From Macquaria australasica (lineage: Eukaryota; Chordata; Actinopteri; Centrarchiformes; Percichthyidae): DNA of 64,000 nucleotides. A program made the position numbers and the translations under genes. The stretch's first letter is position 1, and every line of letters begins with the position of its first letter. This document shows positions 53,968 to 64,000 of this stretch, one piece after another. Below the pieces are notes generated by a model. The model ran no database searches, was not told the DNA's origin, and saw only the letters and a list, made by a program, of their open reading frames with translations. The stretch lies in NCBI GenBank assembly GCA_005408345.1, contig SEMN01000496.1, positions 62,001-126,000 of the forward strand, read 5' to 3'.

Positions 53968-56900
53968 GAAGACCAGACACAATGAGAGAGAGAAAGGAGA
54001 ATATAGTACATTAGAGTGGGCCTGAGTTGCATTAACAAGATGTCAGGGGTGTACTGAATGTGTGTGAGAGAGGGGAGTGTATGATGGTGTGTGTGTGTGT
54101 TTGTGTGCTCTTGTGCTCACAACAGAAGTGCACCCGGGAGAAAGCGAGGTTTTCATTTTTTGCTGCTTTCAACAAACTGAGCTCCCAGGGATGGAGGTTT
54201 AGGGCAAGGGCTGAATTTAAAGTTAGGAATAACAGAACTGAACTTTATGGTAGATTTGGAGTATCAGTGTATGAGTGTCACTGAACCTCTGTAAGTTTGC
54301 AAGCTGTCTGTGTAAAGTTTGTAGTTTAATTCCTACATGCACAAGGACAGAATTTTCATTTCAACTTTTGAGGGAACTACTGGGAAACTACACTACACTA
54401 CACTACTACTGCACAGACAGGTGTGTTTTTAATAGGATACCATTCATGTGTATGATATGCAGCATATACTATATGAAACCTTTCACACTTAACATGACAT
54501 TGTGACCTGAACAGTGTATTTAGAAAGGGGCATGTTAGCTGTAATTTTGATTTACTCAGTGATAATGGCATTAGGAAAAAAAAACTCTCTCTAACTCTAA
54601 ACATAGTCTAGCAAAAGTCATCTACAGTCACATGAGGACATGGAGGTTTTCTTGTTTCTTGGACTCAAATGAAGAAAAGTCTTTTTTTTTTTTCAAGAGT
54701 GACAGGATTTGAACCCACAACCAAAACAAATGCAACGTTTTAGAGTAATCATATTCAAACAAACACAATATTGGGGATAAAAAAATAAAAAAATAAATAA
54801 AACAACTTAAAAACAACACACATACCAAATTGTAAAAGTTAAGAAAACTCTAAAATTAGGAAAAATTAATTTCTTCTCTCCAAATACTCTTCTTGGCCCA
54901 TTTTCATTCTGTTTATCCAAATTAAAAACCCCAAAAACCGTATTTTAAAGCTTAAAAAAAAGCAATGTTCAAACCCTATTTTGCATTTGAAATATAAACC
55001 AGGTGAAAGTCTTTCGTTGAAACTAAGATATCATGAATTCCCACTAAAGGCAATTCAACCACTTCAGGTCTAATTTGAGTTTCTAAGGACTTACAGACAT
55101 CCTCCACACTGTATTAATAACTCTTTGAAGAGAGTTTTGAGTGTCAGTCATAGAACGTCTCATAAGAAATAAACAACAACAAAATATATTGATAACAACA
55201 TTTTTGCTGTATGATTGGCAGATTGTTAATCTAATAAGAAAACACTAACTATTTTTAACTGTGATGGTTTCACCAAGTCAGACAACTCAGTAACCTGAGG
55301 GAAATTTTCCTCCTGAATCATTAACTTGTTCAGTTGATGATCATGAATGTTCATAGCAGAGGAGAGTTATCGAAATTTATTTTTTTAAATATTTCTTCTC
55401 AAACTGCACCCGCAGCACAATCCACTGCTTCACTGTCCATCTGCATTTTCCAAACAATCAGTTTCACCATCATTATTTTGGCTAAACACACTAACTTCAA
55501 TGGTGACCACCACCAGAGAGGCTGTTCAGTCTGAATTCTGCAGGGTCGCACTGCCACAGGCTTTATGCATATTTTCAGCACTGTAACAGATCATTAAGAT
55601 TGATCAGAGGACATAGTGCAAATCAAACAAATTCAGAGTACCATTGGCAATGCAATGATCCAATGACAGTAATGGCTTTATAAAAATCACTTAATGTGAG
55701 TTACTATTGATCTCAGCTCCTGGTCAATAGTCATCTCAGAGGCTGATGGAGGGGGCATATGGAAGCTTGTGGGTGGACGCAAATGACCTCTGCTTTGGCC
55801 AATAGTCATCCTGGGAGGCGATCTGTGGCAACAGCAGCTTGACAGGAGAAGGTAATGGAAACAGGGTACAGAATTATACATACATTTCTCCTGAGCACTG
55901 TTTAAAATGACATTTTTTTATGTGCTTTATTTGAGCATTTTACACATCAGTTTGACAAAACTCCTTATCACAAGGTCCACTTACCTGTTTTTTTCTGAAA
56001 CTTTCAGCTATTTTTCTTAGGAGAAGGACATATTATGTCCTTCAAGCTAAATGTTACATTTAGCTTACATCTTATTGTATTGAAAATAAACTAAAATCTG
56101 ATTTTAAGTGACCTGTGATAGGGAATGCAAGAGTCAACGCTAATATGCAAAGCCTTGCATAAAAAATATATAAAGTTGCTAGATAAAAGAAGAACCAGAC
56201 AAAAGACAGTGCATAGTCTGTGTGTGAAAGCTGCACTCAGCAAGTTTGTGTAAAATGAAAAGGAGAGGTCACTTTGAAGTTTAAAGACTTCCAGAAATCC
56301 TGTAAGGTGACATCAGCAAGACATGCACAATGTGCCATTGCTAATCCGCCCAGCTGGTCTTTGAAGCTTTATGTGAAAAAAAAAAAAAAAACACAAAAAA
56401 ACACAGGGAAGGAAAAGATTTGGTATTGGTGAATCCCACTCTTCTCTGCACGGGGCAATATTTAGACATTTCATAGTTTGCTCCTAAATTAAGTTCACCT
56501 CCTTACAATTGATGTGAAGAATTAAAAACATTTATGACTTGAATTTATTTGATACATTTCTCTGCATGTGCAACAATTTCCTCTAATGACCAAACCAGAC
56601 GCCAGGGTTAACCTACGTCATCCCTCCTCTGCTGCAGTCTTACTTTTTTTATAAAAAATAAAATGGGTGTATTTCCATGTAACAATCCGGTGCTGTTTTA
56701 AACTGAAGAAAAGCTTTGTACACAATAGCTCCATGCAGGTAATACCCTTTGCTTTTATTGCATCATTTTAAACTGGCAGGGATTTTTGAACTCAGTTTGG
56801 CTGCTAAACTCAAGCTTCACGTATGTGCAGTTTCACACATAACAGCAATCAAAAAAATTGTTTGAATGAACTTAAGTTTATCTCCGCCTGAGCCACAGTA

Positions 56901-57370
56901 TTTGGGGAAAATGCCTTGGCGGAGATATTGAAGAAGCTTAATTACCTGAGGCTGTTGAACCTTTTGTTACTGACATTCCTCAAATGAAGTGATAAAATTT
57001 GAGTGGGGATTCAAATTCTCTACATGCAGTCTAATTCCAGGAAACATGTCAAGTCCCTGCTATATAGCTGAATAGTGAAGGGCCTCAAGTTGGCACGATT
57101 TTACATACAAATCATGGAAACCAAAGAACAGCAGTAAATGCTGAATGGGATTCTAAATGAGATACAGCTCAAAGGGTGTAAGATGTGAAATTTTAGTGTC
57201 ACAGTTTTGCATAAATTTGCAGAACACATCATCTATCAGGATAAAGTTTAATACTGCATGGTGTCACTGAAAAGATCAGCCAAGATCCAGATAAGAAAAA
57301 ATGTTATGAGCTGGGAACAAAACAGGGCTCAAGTGGCATTATGGACTAAAACAAGCTCAACAATATATTA
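53967..57370. other. Non-coding stretch, nothing certain
   Basis: T/A homopolymers occur at about 54681-54694, 54779-54802 and 56376-56392. GGATTTGAACCCACAACC (about 54703-54720) is the complement of a tRNA B-box-like word but no tRNA can be folded around it. An imperfect 24-base duplication lies at 55721-55744 and 55796-55820. Confidence 0.45.
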
Positions 57371-57374
57371 TATC

Positions 57375-57420
57375 TGCCAGGGTTCAAGCTCACTGGGTAG
57401 AGCAACAGTATTCCTTATGC
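57375..57420 (+). repeat. tRNA-derived SINE head-like fragment
   Basis: AGCTCACTGGGTAGAGCAAC resembles the D-arm and Pol III box A of tRNA-derived fish SINEs. The B box and tail are not visible, so this is a weak call. Confidence 0.3.
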
Positions 57421-58490
57421 CATGTACCCCTTTTTTGACTTTCTTTAATTTAGTTTCTCTTTTTTTATTCCGTATACATGTTCCCAAACATACCAAATAT
57501 GTCATATTGTACACAAGATGTAAATTTTTTCCATTTGTTGTAATGCAGCAGCCATAAAAATGGTGTGATATAACTTCTAACAGGTAGATACAGAATATAT
57601 ATATGTACAATATGTGACTGTCATATAGTATATATGAATCAAATCGGGCACCCATTTCAGCATAGAGCTGCTTTTAAAGAATCAACATTAGAGAAGATTA
57701 ATTTATCTGCCTTGGAGTAGAGCTTGGACCAATTTCATAGACGGTATCCAGTATTTGAGTAAGGCTAGACTCCATAAAAATTGCACAGACAAAAAATATA
57801 TTGCATTTGGAATGGAAAAAAGTATGCTTGTGACCTTGGTGTCATCTGTGATTCAGGCATTCAGACTGTGAACAAAATGCTCCACAAGTCAGTGGGGGCT
57901 CATTATATCCCTATCAAGCTGGGTGACTAGAAAAACTAAATTCTGCTCAATAGAACTGTTAATGAAAGACCCCCACCCACCACCTAGTTGGTCAGAGAGA
58001 CGTGACATACAGTATCAGCCAAGTTGCTTGCACAGTGAATGAAGGTTACACATTCAAAGCGACCATAACACCAATGCAACAATGACAATTTACAAATCTG
58101 CTCAGACAAAGCAAGGGCATTGGGAATGGTCCACTGCTGTGTTTTCCTTAAATCCTGAGATTTGTGTGAGAAAATACAATAACTTTCAAAAAATCTTACT
58201 TTAATACTTAAATCACTGATCCATCCTGTTTCACACTTCCTCACATTATCACCTATGTCGTCATAAAACCTGTGACGACCTGGCAGCACCTCAGTTGGAC
58301 CTTGTGTAGTAAGATATGGTCACAGTTGTGACTCTAATGGTCAACCTTTTTAAATGTGTGAAGAGGCAGTGAAAGTGAGGCAATGCTTTCCTCAGACTAC
58401 AGAACAGTCTTATTGAGTGTGAGGCTGCTTTGTTTCCTGGCTGGGAAAAGTGTGGCAAAAGAAGTACCATGAACACAAGACTCACTGTTG
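57421..58490. other. Non-coding stretch, nothing recognised
   Basis: AT-rich sequence with short frames only. Confidence 0.5.
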
Positions 58491-58500
58491 AGCAGTGTAA

Positions 58501-58680
58501 AGGCCAGTTCAAACCAAAGATTCGTGACGAGATGAGTTGAAACTTGCAACTACCTGCAATGCTCCGGTCTGCAACGTTCTGAAACCTGCCAGTTTACACC
58601 AAAGCCTTACGAACACCGTGGCACATCGTAGGAATGTTAAAGCAATCCAGTAACAGATATACAATAAAGTAGGCTACAAA
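58501..58680 (+). mobile_element. Harbinger-like MITE fragment (AGGCCAGTTC end)
   Basis: TAA followed by AGGCCAGTTCAAACCAAAGA, TTCGTGACGAGATGAGTTG, CAACGTTCTGAAACCTGCC and CCGTGGCACATCGTAGGAAT is a repeat I recognise as widespread in fish. The left end has the AGGCC start and a possible TAA target site. The right terminus was not found. Confidence 0.55.
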
Positions 58681-58756
58681 AAAATGATTATTTTGTATAA
58701 GCCTATTTGTAGACTGTTGGGTTTGAAGTACCGCAAGCCATGTCAAAACGTCAACT

Positions 58757-58757
<1 letters not shown>

Positions 58758-58794
<37 letters not shown>
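58758..58794. repeat. Poly-T tract (37 bases)
   Basis: Uninterrupted T run. It could be the poly-A tail of a minus-strand retroelement or plain slippage. No element body was recognised next to it. Confidence 0.9.
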
Positions 58795-58797
<3 letters not shown>

Positions 58798-59339
58798 AAA
58801 TCCAAGTGAAGGTAAGAAGGTGTTACAAGCTTTGATTTGTTTTTTGTTTTTTTGCTGTGTGTTTCAGCTGGAAATGTCTGCATCCACAGGGGCTGTCATG
58901 GCCATAACAGGACACTTCCATGCTTGACTTTTGCCCCACAGGTGTCATCAGAGGGGTACCTAAGCATCCCAGCTGCCTCTCTCTGATGTGACCTTGGTCA
59001 AAAAAATTAACCTAACCAGGAGGAGGTGCTTCTTTTTCATTTTGCCTCTGCCCCTCACAGAGTCTGGGCACACCACTGATATGTCTTGGTGTCTAGTAAA
59101 TTATAATGTCACAACTCAAATATAATAAAGAACAATATGGTGTGGGAAAGAGCACACACTGGCATTCCCTATAGCAACATGAGAGGTACCCCATAGGAAC
59201 ATTTTGTGATTTTTCACATCGCACCTCCTGGATGCAAACCGAATGTGTGTCACATTAAACAAGACAGTGCTGGCAAACAAAGAGGTATCTAGATGCAACA
59301 TATTTACCCCAAACCAAATCAAATTCCCGTTATATTCTG
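58795..59339. other. Non-coding stretch upstream of the complexin promoter
   Basis: Nothing recognised. Ordinary AT-rich sequence up to the GC-rich boundary near 59340. Confidence 0.5.
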
Positions 59340-59480
59340 CACTACCGTTTTAAGTGAAAGCCGAGTCTCTCTCCCCGTTGCAGGGAAGGGGGGCGGGCTG
59401 TAGGACGGAGCAGCCAGCCAGCGTCAGGGAGGGGGGTGAATAATTGATCTCTCTCTATCGGTCAGGAGGACGTTAGTGGG
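59340..59480 (+). promoter_or_regulatory. Candidate CpG-rich promoter of the complexin gene
   Basis: The sequence changes abruptly from AT-rich to GC-rich near 59340. A GC box of the Sp1 type (GGGGGGCGGGCTG) sits at about 59388-59400, followed by G-rich and CTCTCT segments. There is no clear TATA box. This fits a TATA-less vertebrate neuronal promoter. The assignment rests on composition and position just upstream of the inferred first exon. Confidence 0.45.
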
Positions 59481-59863
59481 ACGTTTCTCTCTCCATCCCT
59501 CCATGTGATTCAGTCGCTCCTTCCCATCACGGTGTGAACGGCAGTAGCTTCACCTCCGCAAACCACCACCTCCCTCTACTCCTCCTCTTTCTCTCTACGT
59601 GTGTGTGTGTGTGTATGTGTGTGTAAGTGAGTGTGTGTGCAGGAAGACGAAGCGGCAGACAGGAGGAAGCACCACCAAGGACGTCCTTTTTCCAGCCCCG
59701 GGAGCCGGAGATGCAAGGGACGAGCAGTTAGATTAGCCTGTGCTGCTGTTGCCTGCTGCAGGATAACTTCGTTCCGGAGGGTGCTGCAGCTGAAGCTCTG
59801 CTCTCTGATCCTTGTTTGGTGTGTGAGTGTGTAAGGAGGATTTCAGCCACTCGCCGGACGGAG
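59390..59863 (+). other. cplx2: Probable 5' untranslated first exon of the complexin gene
   Basis: This GC-rich block stands out from the AT-rich surroundings and ends in a donor-like GAG|GTAAAT (GT at 59864). It lies 986 bases before the acceptor of the coding exon. It contains pyrimidine-rich CTCTCT stretches, a short GT repeat (about 59600-59640) and several short upstream ORFs: ATG-TGA at 59503-59508, a four-codon ORF at 59615-59626 and a seven-codon ORF at 59711-59731. An alternative donor could exist near 59831 (GTGT|GTAAGG). The 5' boundary is a guess because the transcription start cannot be read from sequence. A separate, more distal first exon is also possible. Confidence 0.5.
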
Positions 59864-60849
59864 GTAAATCGATGCTTGATGCGGCTGCTTCAATGCAATC
59901 CAACGGTTTGGAGAGCTATCCACTCGCGGTGGTGCTGAAACCAGGCTCTGATCAAACAAGGAAGTGCATGTGTATCCCTGCTTTCACACCATCTCTGTCT
60001 CTTTTCACGCAAATGTACAGTCAGGTCGATTTTGAACACATGTGCTGCACACTGCATATGTAGCTGTAAACATGCATGCATCAGTCTGCATTGTTGCTTA
60101 ATTAACGCACTGTACGAGCAGCAGCTTTTTCGATGCCGGAGTGGGATGGCTGTGTCCAATGTCCCTCCAATGGAGGATGGAAAGTTTTACCACATGATCA
60201 GGAAAAATACACAGCAGTGGTTTAGTCCGGCGTCCACATGCATGGCAACAGACTGTCCTGCCAAGCTGAGGACTTGCACCGTGCACTTTGTCAAAACTCG
60301 CGTGGCTGCGGGCAGAGCTCGCCACATAGAGGTTATTACTGATTGTCGTGACGCGTACTCCCGCCAGTGCCGGACACTAAACACTCCGGGAAACGTCCGG
60401 GATTCTTGAAAAAGCGCCACATTTGTAAGGGAATAATGAGCCACAGCTGCTGATTTGGTCTGCAGATTTGAGATGTTTTGCGTTTTTCTGGCTGTGTTTG
60501 AACCATTGACCTTGGTGTCCTTCAATTGGCGCATTGAAGAAAGGTGCCTTACGCACAAATACAGATTCTATAAGCCTATATGTGAATGTTGATTGGAGCT
60601 AAATGTAGTCATTTCGTAAATGATTTTTAATGTTTCTATATAATATTTATAGGGAGCGTGTCTGTAGTTGTCTAAAGTGAGTTTATAGTGACCTCCTTGT
60701 CCTACTTAATGGCATTTTAAGTCATGATCAATCACCCTGTTGTATAGTCATTGCTTTTGCTGTCTTATTGATACAGTTTAGAATTATTACATTTAGGATT
60801 ATCGATTTTCTGACAAAAACATGCACTTTTTTGTCATTTTCTTCTCCAG
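59864..60849 (+). other. Intron between 5' UTR exon and coding exon of complexin
   Basis: It starts with GTAAAT and ends with TTTTCTTCTCCAG. The first 500 bases stay relatively GC-rich and carry many CpG dinucleotides, continuing the promoter island. A 125-codon open frame (60032-60409) falls wholly inside and shows no recognisable domain, so it is treated as chance. The 3' half is AT-rich. Confidence 0.5.
59912..59939 (-). promoter_or_regulatory. Split RE1/NRSE-like site (REST binding candidate)
   Basis: On the + strand AGAGCTATCC (59912-59921) matches 7 of 10 bases of the RE1 left half GGCGCTGTCC. GGTGCTGAA (59931-59939) matches the other half exactly. The nine-base spacer is seven longer than in canonical RE1 and falls in the range described for non-canonical split RE1 sites. 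It lies 50 bases into the intron after the probable first exon of a neuron-specific gene, which is a typical position for REST sites. Binding is inference only. Confidence 0.35.
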
Positions 60850-60968
60850 ATCTGGCTACAAAGGACTTCTACTTTTCCGTAACAATTGAATGTAACATCG
60901 CTCGGATAAGAAAGGCAGGGAATTAAAAGCCATCGTCATGAATTTCGTTATGAAACAAGCGTTGGGAG
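60850..60968 (+). other. cplx2: Complexin exon 2: 5' UTR segment plus start codon
   Basis: The exon is bounded upstream by a pyrimidine-rich tract ending in TTCTCCAG (AG at 60848-60849) and downstream by the GTAAGA donor at 60969. The first 88 bases are untranslated and the last 31 are coding. The leader contains a start codon followed at once by a stop (ATGTAA at 60890-60895), a minimal upstream ORF. No other in-frame upstream start extends the complexin reading frame. Exon limits are inferred from splice-site sequence and coding homology, not from transcript data. Confidence 0.75.
60938..60968 (+). CDS. cplx2: Complexin 2-like, first coding exon (partial CDS)
   Basis: The ATG at 60938 begins MNFVMKQALG and splits the next glycine codon at a phase-1 donor (GTAAGA from 60969). 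This matches the conserved start of complexin 1/2, which reads M-(D/E/N)-FVMKQALGG, and the same phase-1 junction after the tenth codon is what I recall for the vertebrate gene. Complexins are small cytosolic proteins of about 134 residues. They bind the assembled SNARE bundle at synapses and clamp or promote synaptotagmin-triggered vesicle fusion; the N-terminal segment seen here is the part linked to fusion activation. The accessory and central helices and the C-terminal membrane-binding region lie on later exons outside the window. The start has a purine (G) at -3 and is preceded by a convincing acceptor at 60849. Only ten full codons are visible, so cplx2 versus its fish duplicate (cplx2l), or less likely cplx1, cannot be settled here. 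Confidence 0.85.
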
Positions 60969-63264
60969 GTAAGATCGACCTTTTATTCACTGTTGCACCC
61001 CAGATTGTGAATGCACGTACGTGTGTGAGTCCGATGGTGTTTCTGCTTTTCCTAGAGCTTTTAGTTTTCTCCAAACTTCTGTTCGACTTTTTGATATTCA
61101 GTGCCTTCCCACTTTCACGTCTTGATGCATAAATTCACACATCATTATTCTCCTCAATCTGAGACAGCTGCTGTGGAGGAAGTCAATTCATCTTTTGTGT
61201 CTTTATTTTTTATTTTTTTATTTTTTGTCTCCCTTCCCTCTATGCACTTGGTGTTTTTTTTTTTTGCGTTTTCCCTCCACATCTGCTGCTGGCTCGCTGC
61301 ACACATGGCGCAGCTTACTGTAACACGCTGGTGATTCGCACACTGAACCGTTGTGGCCAAACGGGCATTTCATGTTCCAGTGAGTGCCACCTGCTTACCA
61401 AGAGGTGTTAAAACAGGTCTCTGCCGTGGTTCAGTCTTACCATTAATCAGGTTGTGGTGGTGCCTCTTGACTGGATGCTGCAGTGACTCTTATCTCGACA
61501 TGCTGAGTACACATTTTCCACCTGAAGGGGAAAAAAAGATAATCAAGGCAGAATCTAATCTTCAATAATTTCAGTCCAGCATGCATGATTTTCTAATTGC
61601 TTGTGCTGCAATGACTCCCCGGACATGAAATTATCATAACAGTGTAATGAATGTTGAAGGAATATGAACTTATCACGTATGAATATGCAGATAGTGCAGT
61701 GGAAGGTGAAAGGACCTAAATGGTTTCCACACAGCAGAGACGCTGCTTGGTGATTTGTCGGTAGCGGGCTCTGCTGTTGTTGGTATTTCAGGAGATGAGA
61801 GATCAGACTCTGACGTGTCTGAACTAAAATTAATTTGTGCTCCTCAAGCATCTAGAGTATTTATCAGAACTAAAGCCTCATGCATGGTCTCATGCAGGTA
61901 TTCCCCTATAACAATACACATTCATGACTTAATAAACAACAATTAAAGTTAAAAGTGAAGAAAGACATTGTCAAATTTAAAAACTATTACAGATGATATC
62001 TAAAAGTTATATATAAATTAGGTGCCTTCTTGAATAATGTTTTACATTTGTTCTAGTCATTTATGTTAAACATCATGCCAGTTTTGTCATTACTCGTACT
62101 CGGATTCTGAAATAACTCAAAATGTTTTATCTTAAAGCCCCTGTAAACTTAAGTCATAATCAAAGTTAAAGTTTGGGGGAAAACATCCTTTAAAGTATTT
62201 TTTATTAAGAGTTTAACAGTCCAAAACTAAGATAATCTGCTTCATTAGGACTGTGTGGGTGTGGTTTGATTTGATTTGATTGACAGTTGCCTGGCGACAT
62301 GAGGAAACAACCCCACAACTGTCATCACAATCAGAGTCAAATGTTGCTAAATCCTGATTGGTGCAAGGTAGTATGTGACCAAATGAGCCCCGCCCACTTC
62401 AAGCAAGTGAGGAGAGCACAGTCAAAACCAGCTCAGACAGAAATCTCTCAGGTGAAATAATCAAACGGCTCAAACTTTTGTAGAAAATTGTGTTTGCATA
62501 CTATAGGACCTCATCTCTCATAGTAAGAAGCTCATTGAGAACATTTGTTTTCAGGGCCTTTAATTAATACCCATGTTTCACACACAAACATTTTTGTTGA
62601 AATCTACAAAGCTGTAAAAAGTTTGGCAAAAACTAGGATGTAGCAACTGTTGCATTATTGGAGACATGGGATGATGTAACTTTGACACTGGAGACATCTT
62701 CTTTCCTATCAACAGTCAACATTGGTTTCTTTTAACCATGAAGGGGCTCTTTCCCTAAACTTGAAGGAACATGTGAGTGACCATTTGAGTATCAAATCTT
62801 CACTGCCTGAAGGCTTGAACAGTGGAGCTTATTCCTTCGTGGAGGTTAGCAGCTGTGTCAGAACATCCATAGAAACTTGTCAAACCAGCCCTGCAGCATA
62901 ATCCACTTGTCCTCTGTTGATCTGTATTGTTGAGTATGTTCCCAACAGTTTTCACTTGGTCAATAAATCGTTGAATACAACGGCAGAGCTATGGATCCAT
63001 GGGGAGGTGATAGTGTGTAACAGAAGTTGTGTAGTCTATGTTGTGGAGAAACTATTAGTGTTGTGCATGTGCCACCTGAAACCCAAATTTGAGAGAGATT
63101 TTTGAGAATTTATTAGATCTCTAGGTAATTGTAATCCAGTTTGAATGCAGCTTTAGGCAACTAAAACTTAATGCCTAAATAAGAACACAAATGCAATTTC
63201 AATGCCAAATTGCTTTTTGTCATATGTGCTCAGTTTCCAGTCTCACTCAGTTCCCAGAATATTA

Positions 63265-63310
63265 AGTTTCAAGATTCAGATTCAGTTTATTGCCACTGTC
63301 ATCAGATACT
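63265..63310 (+). repeat. Dispersed repeat start-like fragment
   Basis: TTTCAAGATTCAGATTCAGT followed by TTATTGCCACTGTCAT resembles the AAGATTCAAGA...TTTATTGTCAT start of a common fish repeat. Weak call. Confidence 0.35.
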
Positions 63311-63550
63311 AATTCAACAAACTGTAGCTCTAACAACAGTCATACTATGACAGCAGGCTAAGTTTGATCAGGTAAAAGTTTAAATTTTTATTTAGCACTT
63401 TCAGTGTAGCACCAAACACTGATGATTTCACTAAGGAACATCTGATAATTGAGTAGTTGTGGTCAGTTAAATAAAGTCATCATAGATGGAATAATGGTGG
63501 TGCAGGAAAGAGATGAGGAGTTTCATCTCATCACATGGTAACAAGCTACA

Positions 63551-63590
<40 letters not shown>
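63551..63590. repeat. CA microsatellite in complexin intron
   Basis: About 18 CA units with one CG interruption. Confidence 0.9.
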
Positions 63591-64000
63591 CTTCTTGACC
63601 ACCTGTTCTCCATTACATGACTTAATGTAGCATGTACATGCAGTCGTCACTGTTGCCTCTGGTCAGTCGGTCTCTGGAGGTGATGGAGGATCTGTGGTTA
63701 CGTCACAGTCAACCTGTACAGTTCTGAAGGGTTTCACAGGACAAGATAGGCCTGATTACTCCTCTTCAGTATGTCCAGTGAGGGCTTCCTGAATGAGTGT
63801 ATTGATTCAAAAACATTAAAAATGTATTTGGATTGAAACTAGTAATTAATATTTTACAGAATAATGATTATTTTAAAAATGTGGTCACATTTGTAGTTAA
63901 GGAGCTAGAACTGGCAAACATGCTAGGTATGTTGCTTTAAGGCTGCTGGTCTCTGTGGCTGTGCTCTGTTTGTTTGTGTCAGGTACAGTAGCTGTGTGTT

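Larger units (their letters stand above)
60969..64000 (+). other. Complexin intron downstream of first coding exon (runs off window)
   Basis: It starts with GTAAGATCG. I found no sequence encoding the next conserved complexin segment (ATKDMGKMLGG), so the second coding exon is beyond 64000. Contents are AT-rich sequence, a TTTGA repeat near 62265-62281, a short dispersed-repeat-like stretch near 63265-63310 and a CA microsatellite at 63551-63590. No other gene is visible. Confidence 0.7.

Noticed and set aside
54697..54722. tRNA T-arm-like word (B box complement)
   Set aside because: No acceptor stem, anticodon arm or A box can be arranged around it; at best a SINE relic.
60241..60265. Second RE1-like match (CTGTCC then GCTGA)
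   Set aside because: The half-site spacing fits neither the canonical nor the known expanded range.
60032..60409. 125-codon frame inside the first complexin intron
   Set aside because: Open because of local GC richness; no similarity recognised and it lies between inferred splice sites.
1..64000. CRISPR arrays, operons or bacterial/phage systems
   Set aside because: No regularly spaced direct repeats with unique spacers and no prokaryotic gene organisation; the window is vertebrate-type DNA.

Overview
The window looks like teleost fish genomic DNA. It is AT-rich and almost entirely non-coding. It carries many CA/GT microsatellites and several small dispersed repeats of kinds common in ray-finned fish: LINE 3' fragments, MITE-type DNA transposons with terminal inverted repeats, and SINE-like pieces. 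No bacterial-style gene organisation is present. The open reading frames scattered over the window are short, overlap on both strands and are mostly chance or low-complexity products.

One gene is recognised with good support. At 60938-60968 (+) lies the first coding exon of a complexin, most likely complexin 2 (cplx2 or its fish duplicate). It encodes the start MNFVMKQALG and splices in phase 1 at a GTAAGA donor, with a pyrimidine-rich acceptor at 60849. A GC-rich, CpG-containing block at about 59340-59863, ending in a donor-like site, is the probable promoter and 5' untranslated exon. The sequence from 60969 to the end is the following intron; the rest of the protein lies beyond the window. 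Three very short upstream ORFs and a split REST/NRSF-like site just downstream of the untranslated exon are plausible control features for this neuron-specific SNARE regulator.

Region by region: 1-720 is a repeat-rich stretch with a TATA box that resembles the end of an LTR. 0.7-17 kb is mostly plain non-coding DNA with microsatellites, a small minisatellite (4.5 kb), a dispersed repeat (11.4 kb) and a long polypurine tract (14.5-14.9 kb). 17.0-18.9 kb is a cluster of mobile-element fragments: a MITE with TTAA ends, a LINE 3' coding fragment, and a second MITE end. 23.9-25.0 kb holds a LINE-like tail and a 630-bp foldback element. 27-33 kb holds scattered repeat tails. 37.0-43.1 kb holds two oppositely oriented copies of a transposon-like repeat with perfect 9-bp target duplications, which carry a broken helicase-like N-terminal coding segment, followed by a Harbinger-like MITE. 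44-59 kb is non-coding with more repeat fragments. 59.3-64 kb is the complexin promoter, 5' exons and intron.

No operon-like or multi-gene system is visible. The most unusual material is the helicase-bearing repeat pair, the foldback element and the candidate regulatory sites around the complexin start. Family names given for repeats come from recall and visible structure, not from a database search.
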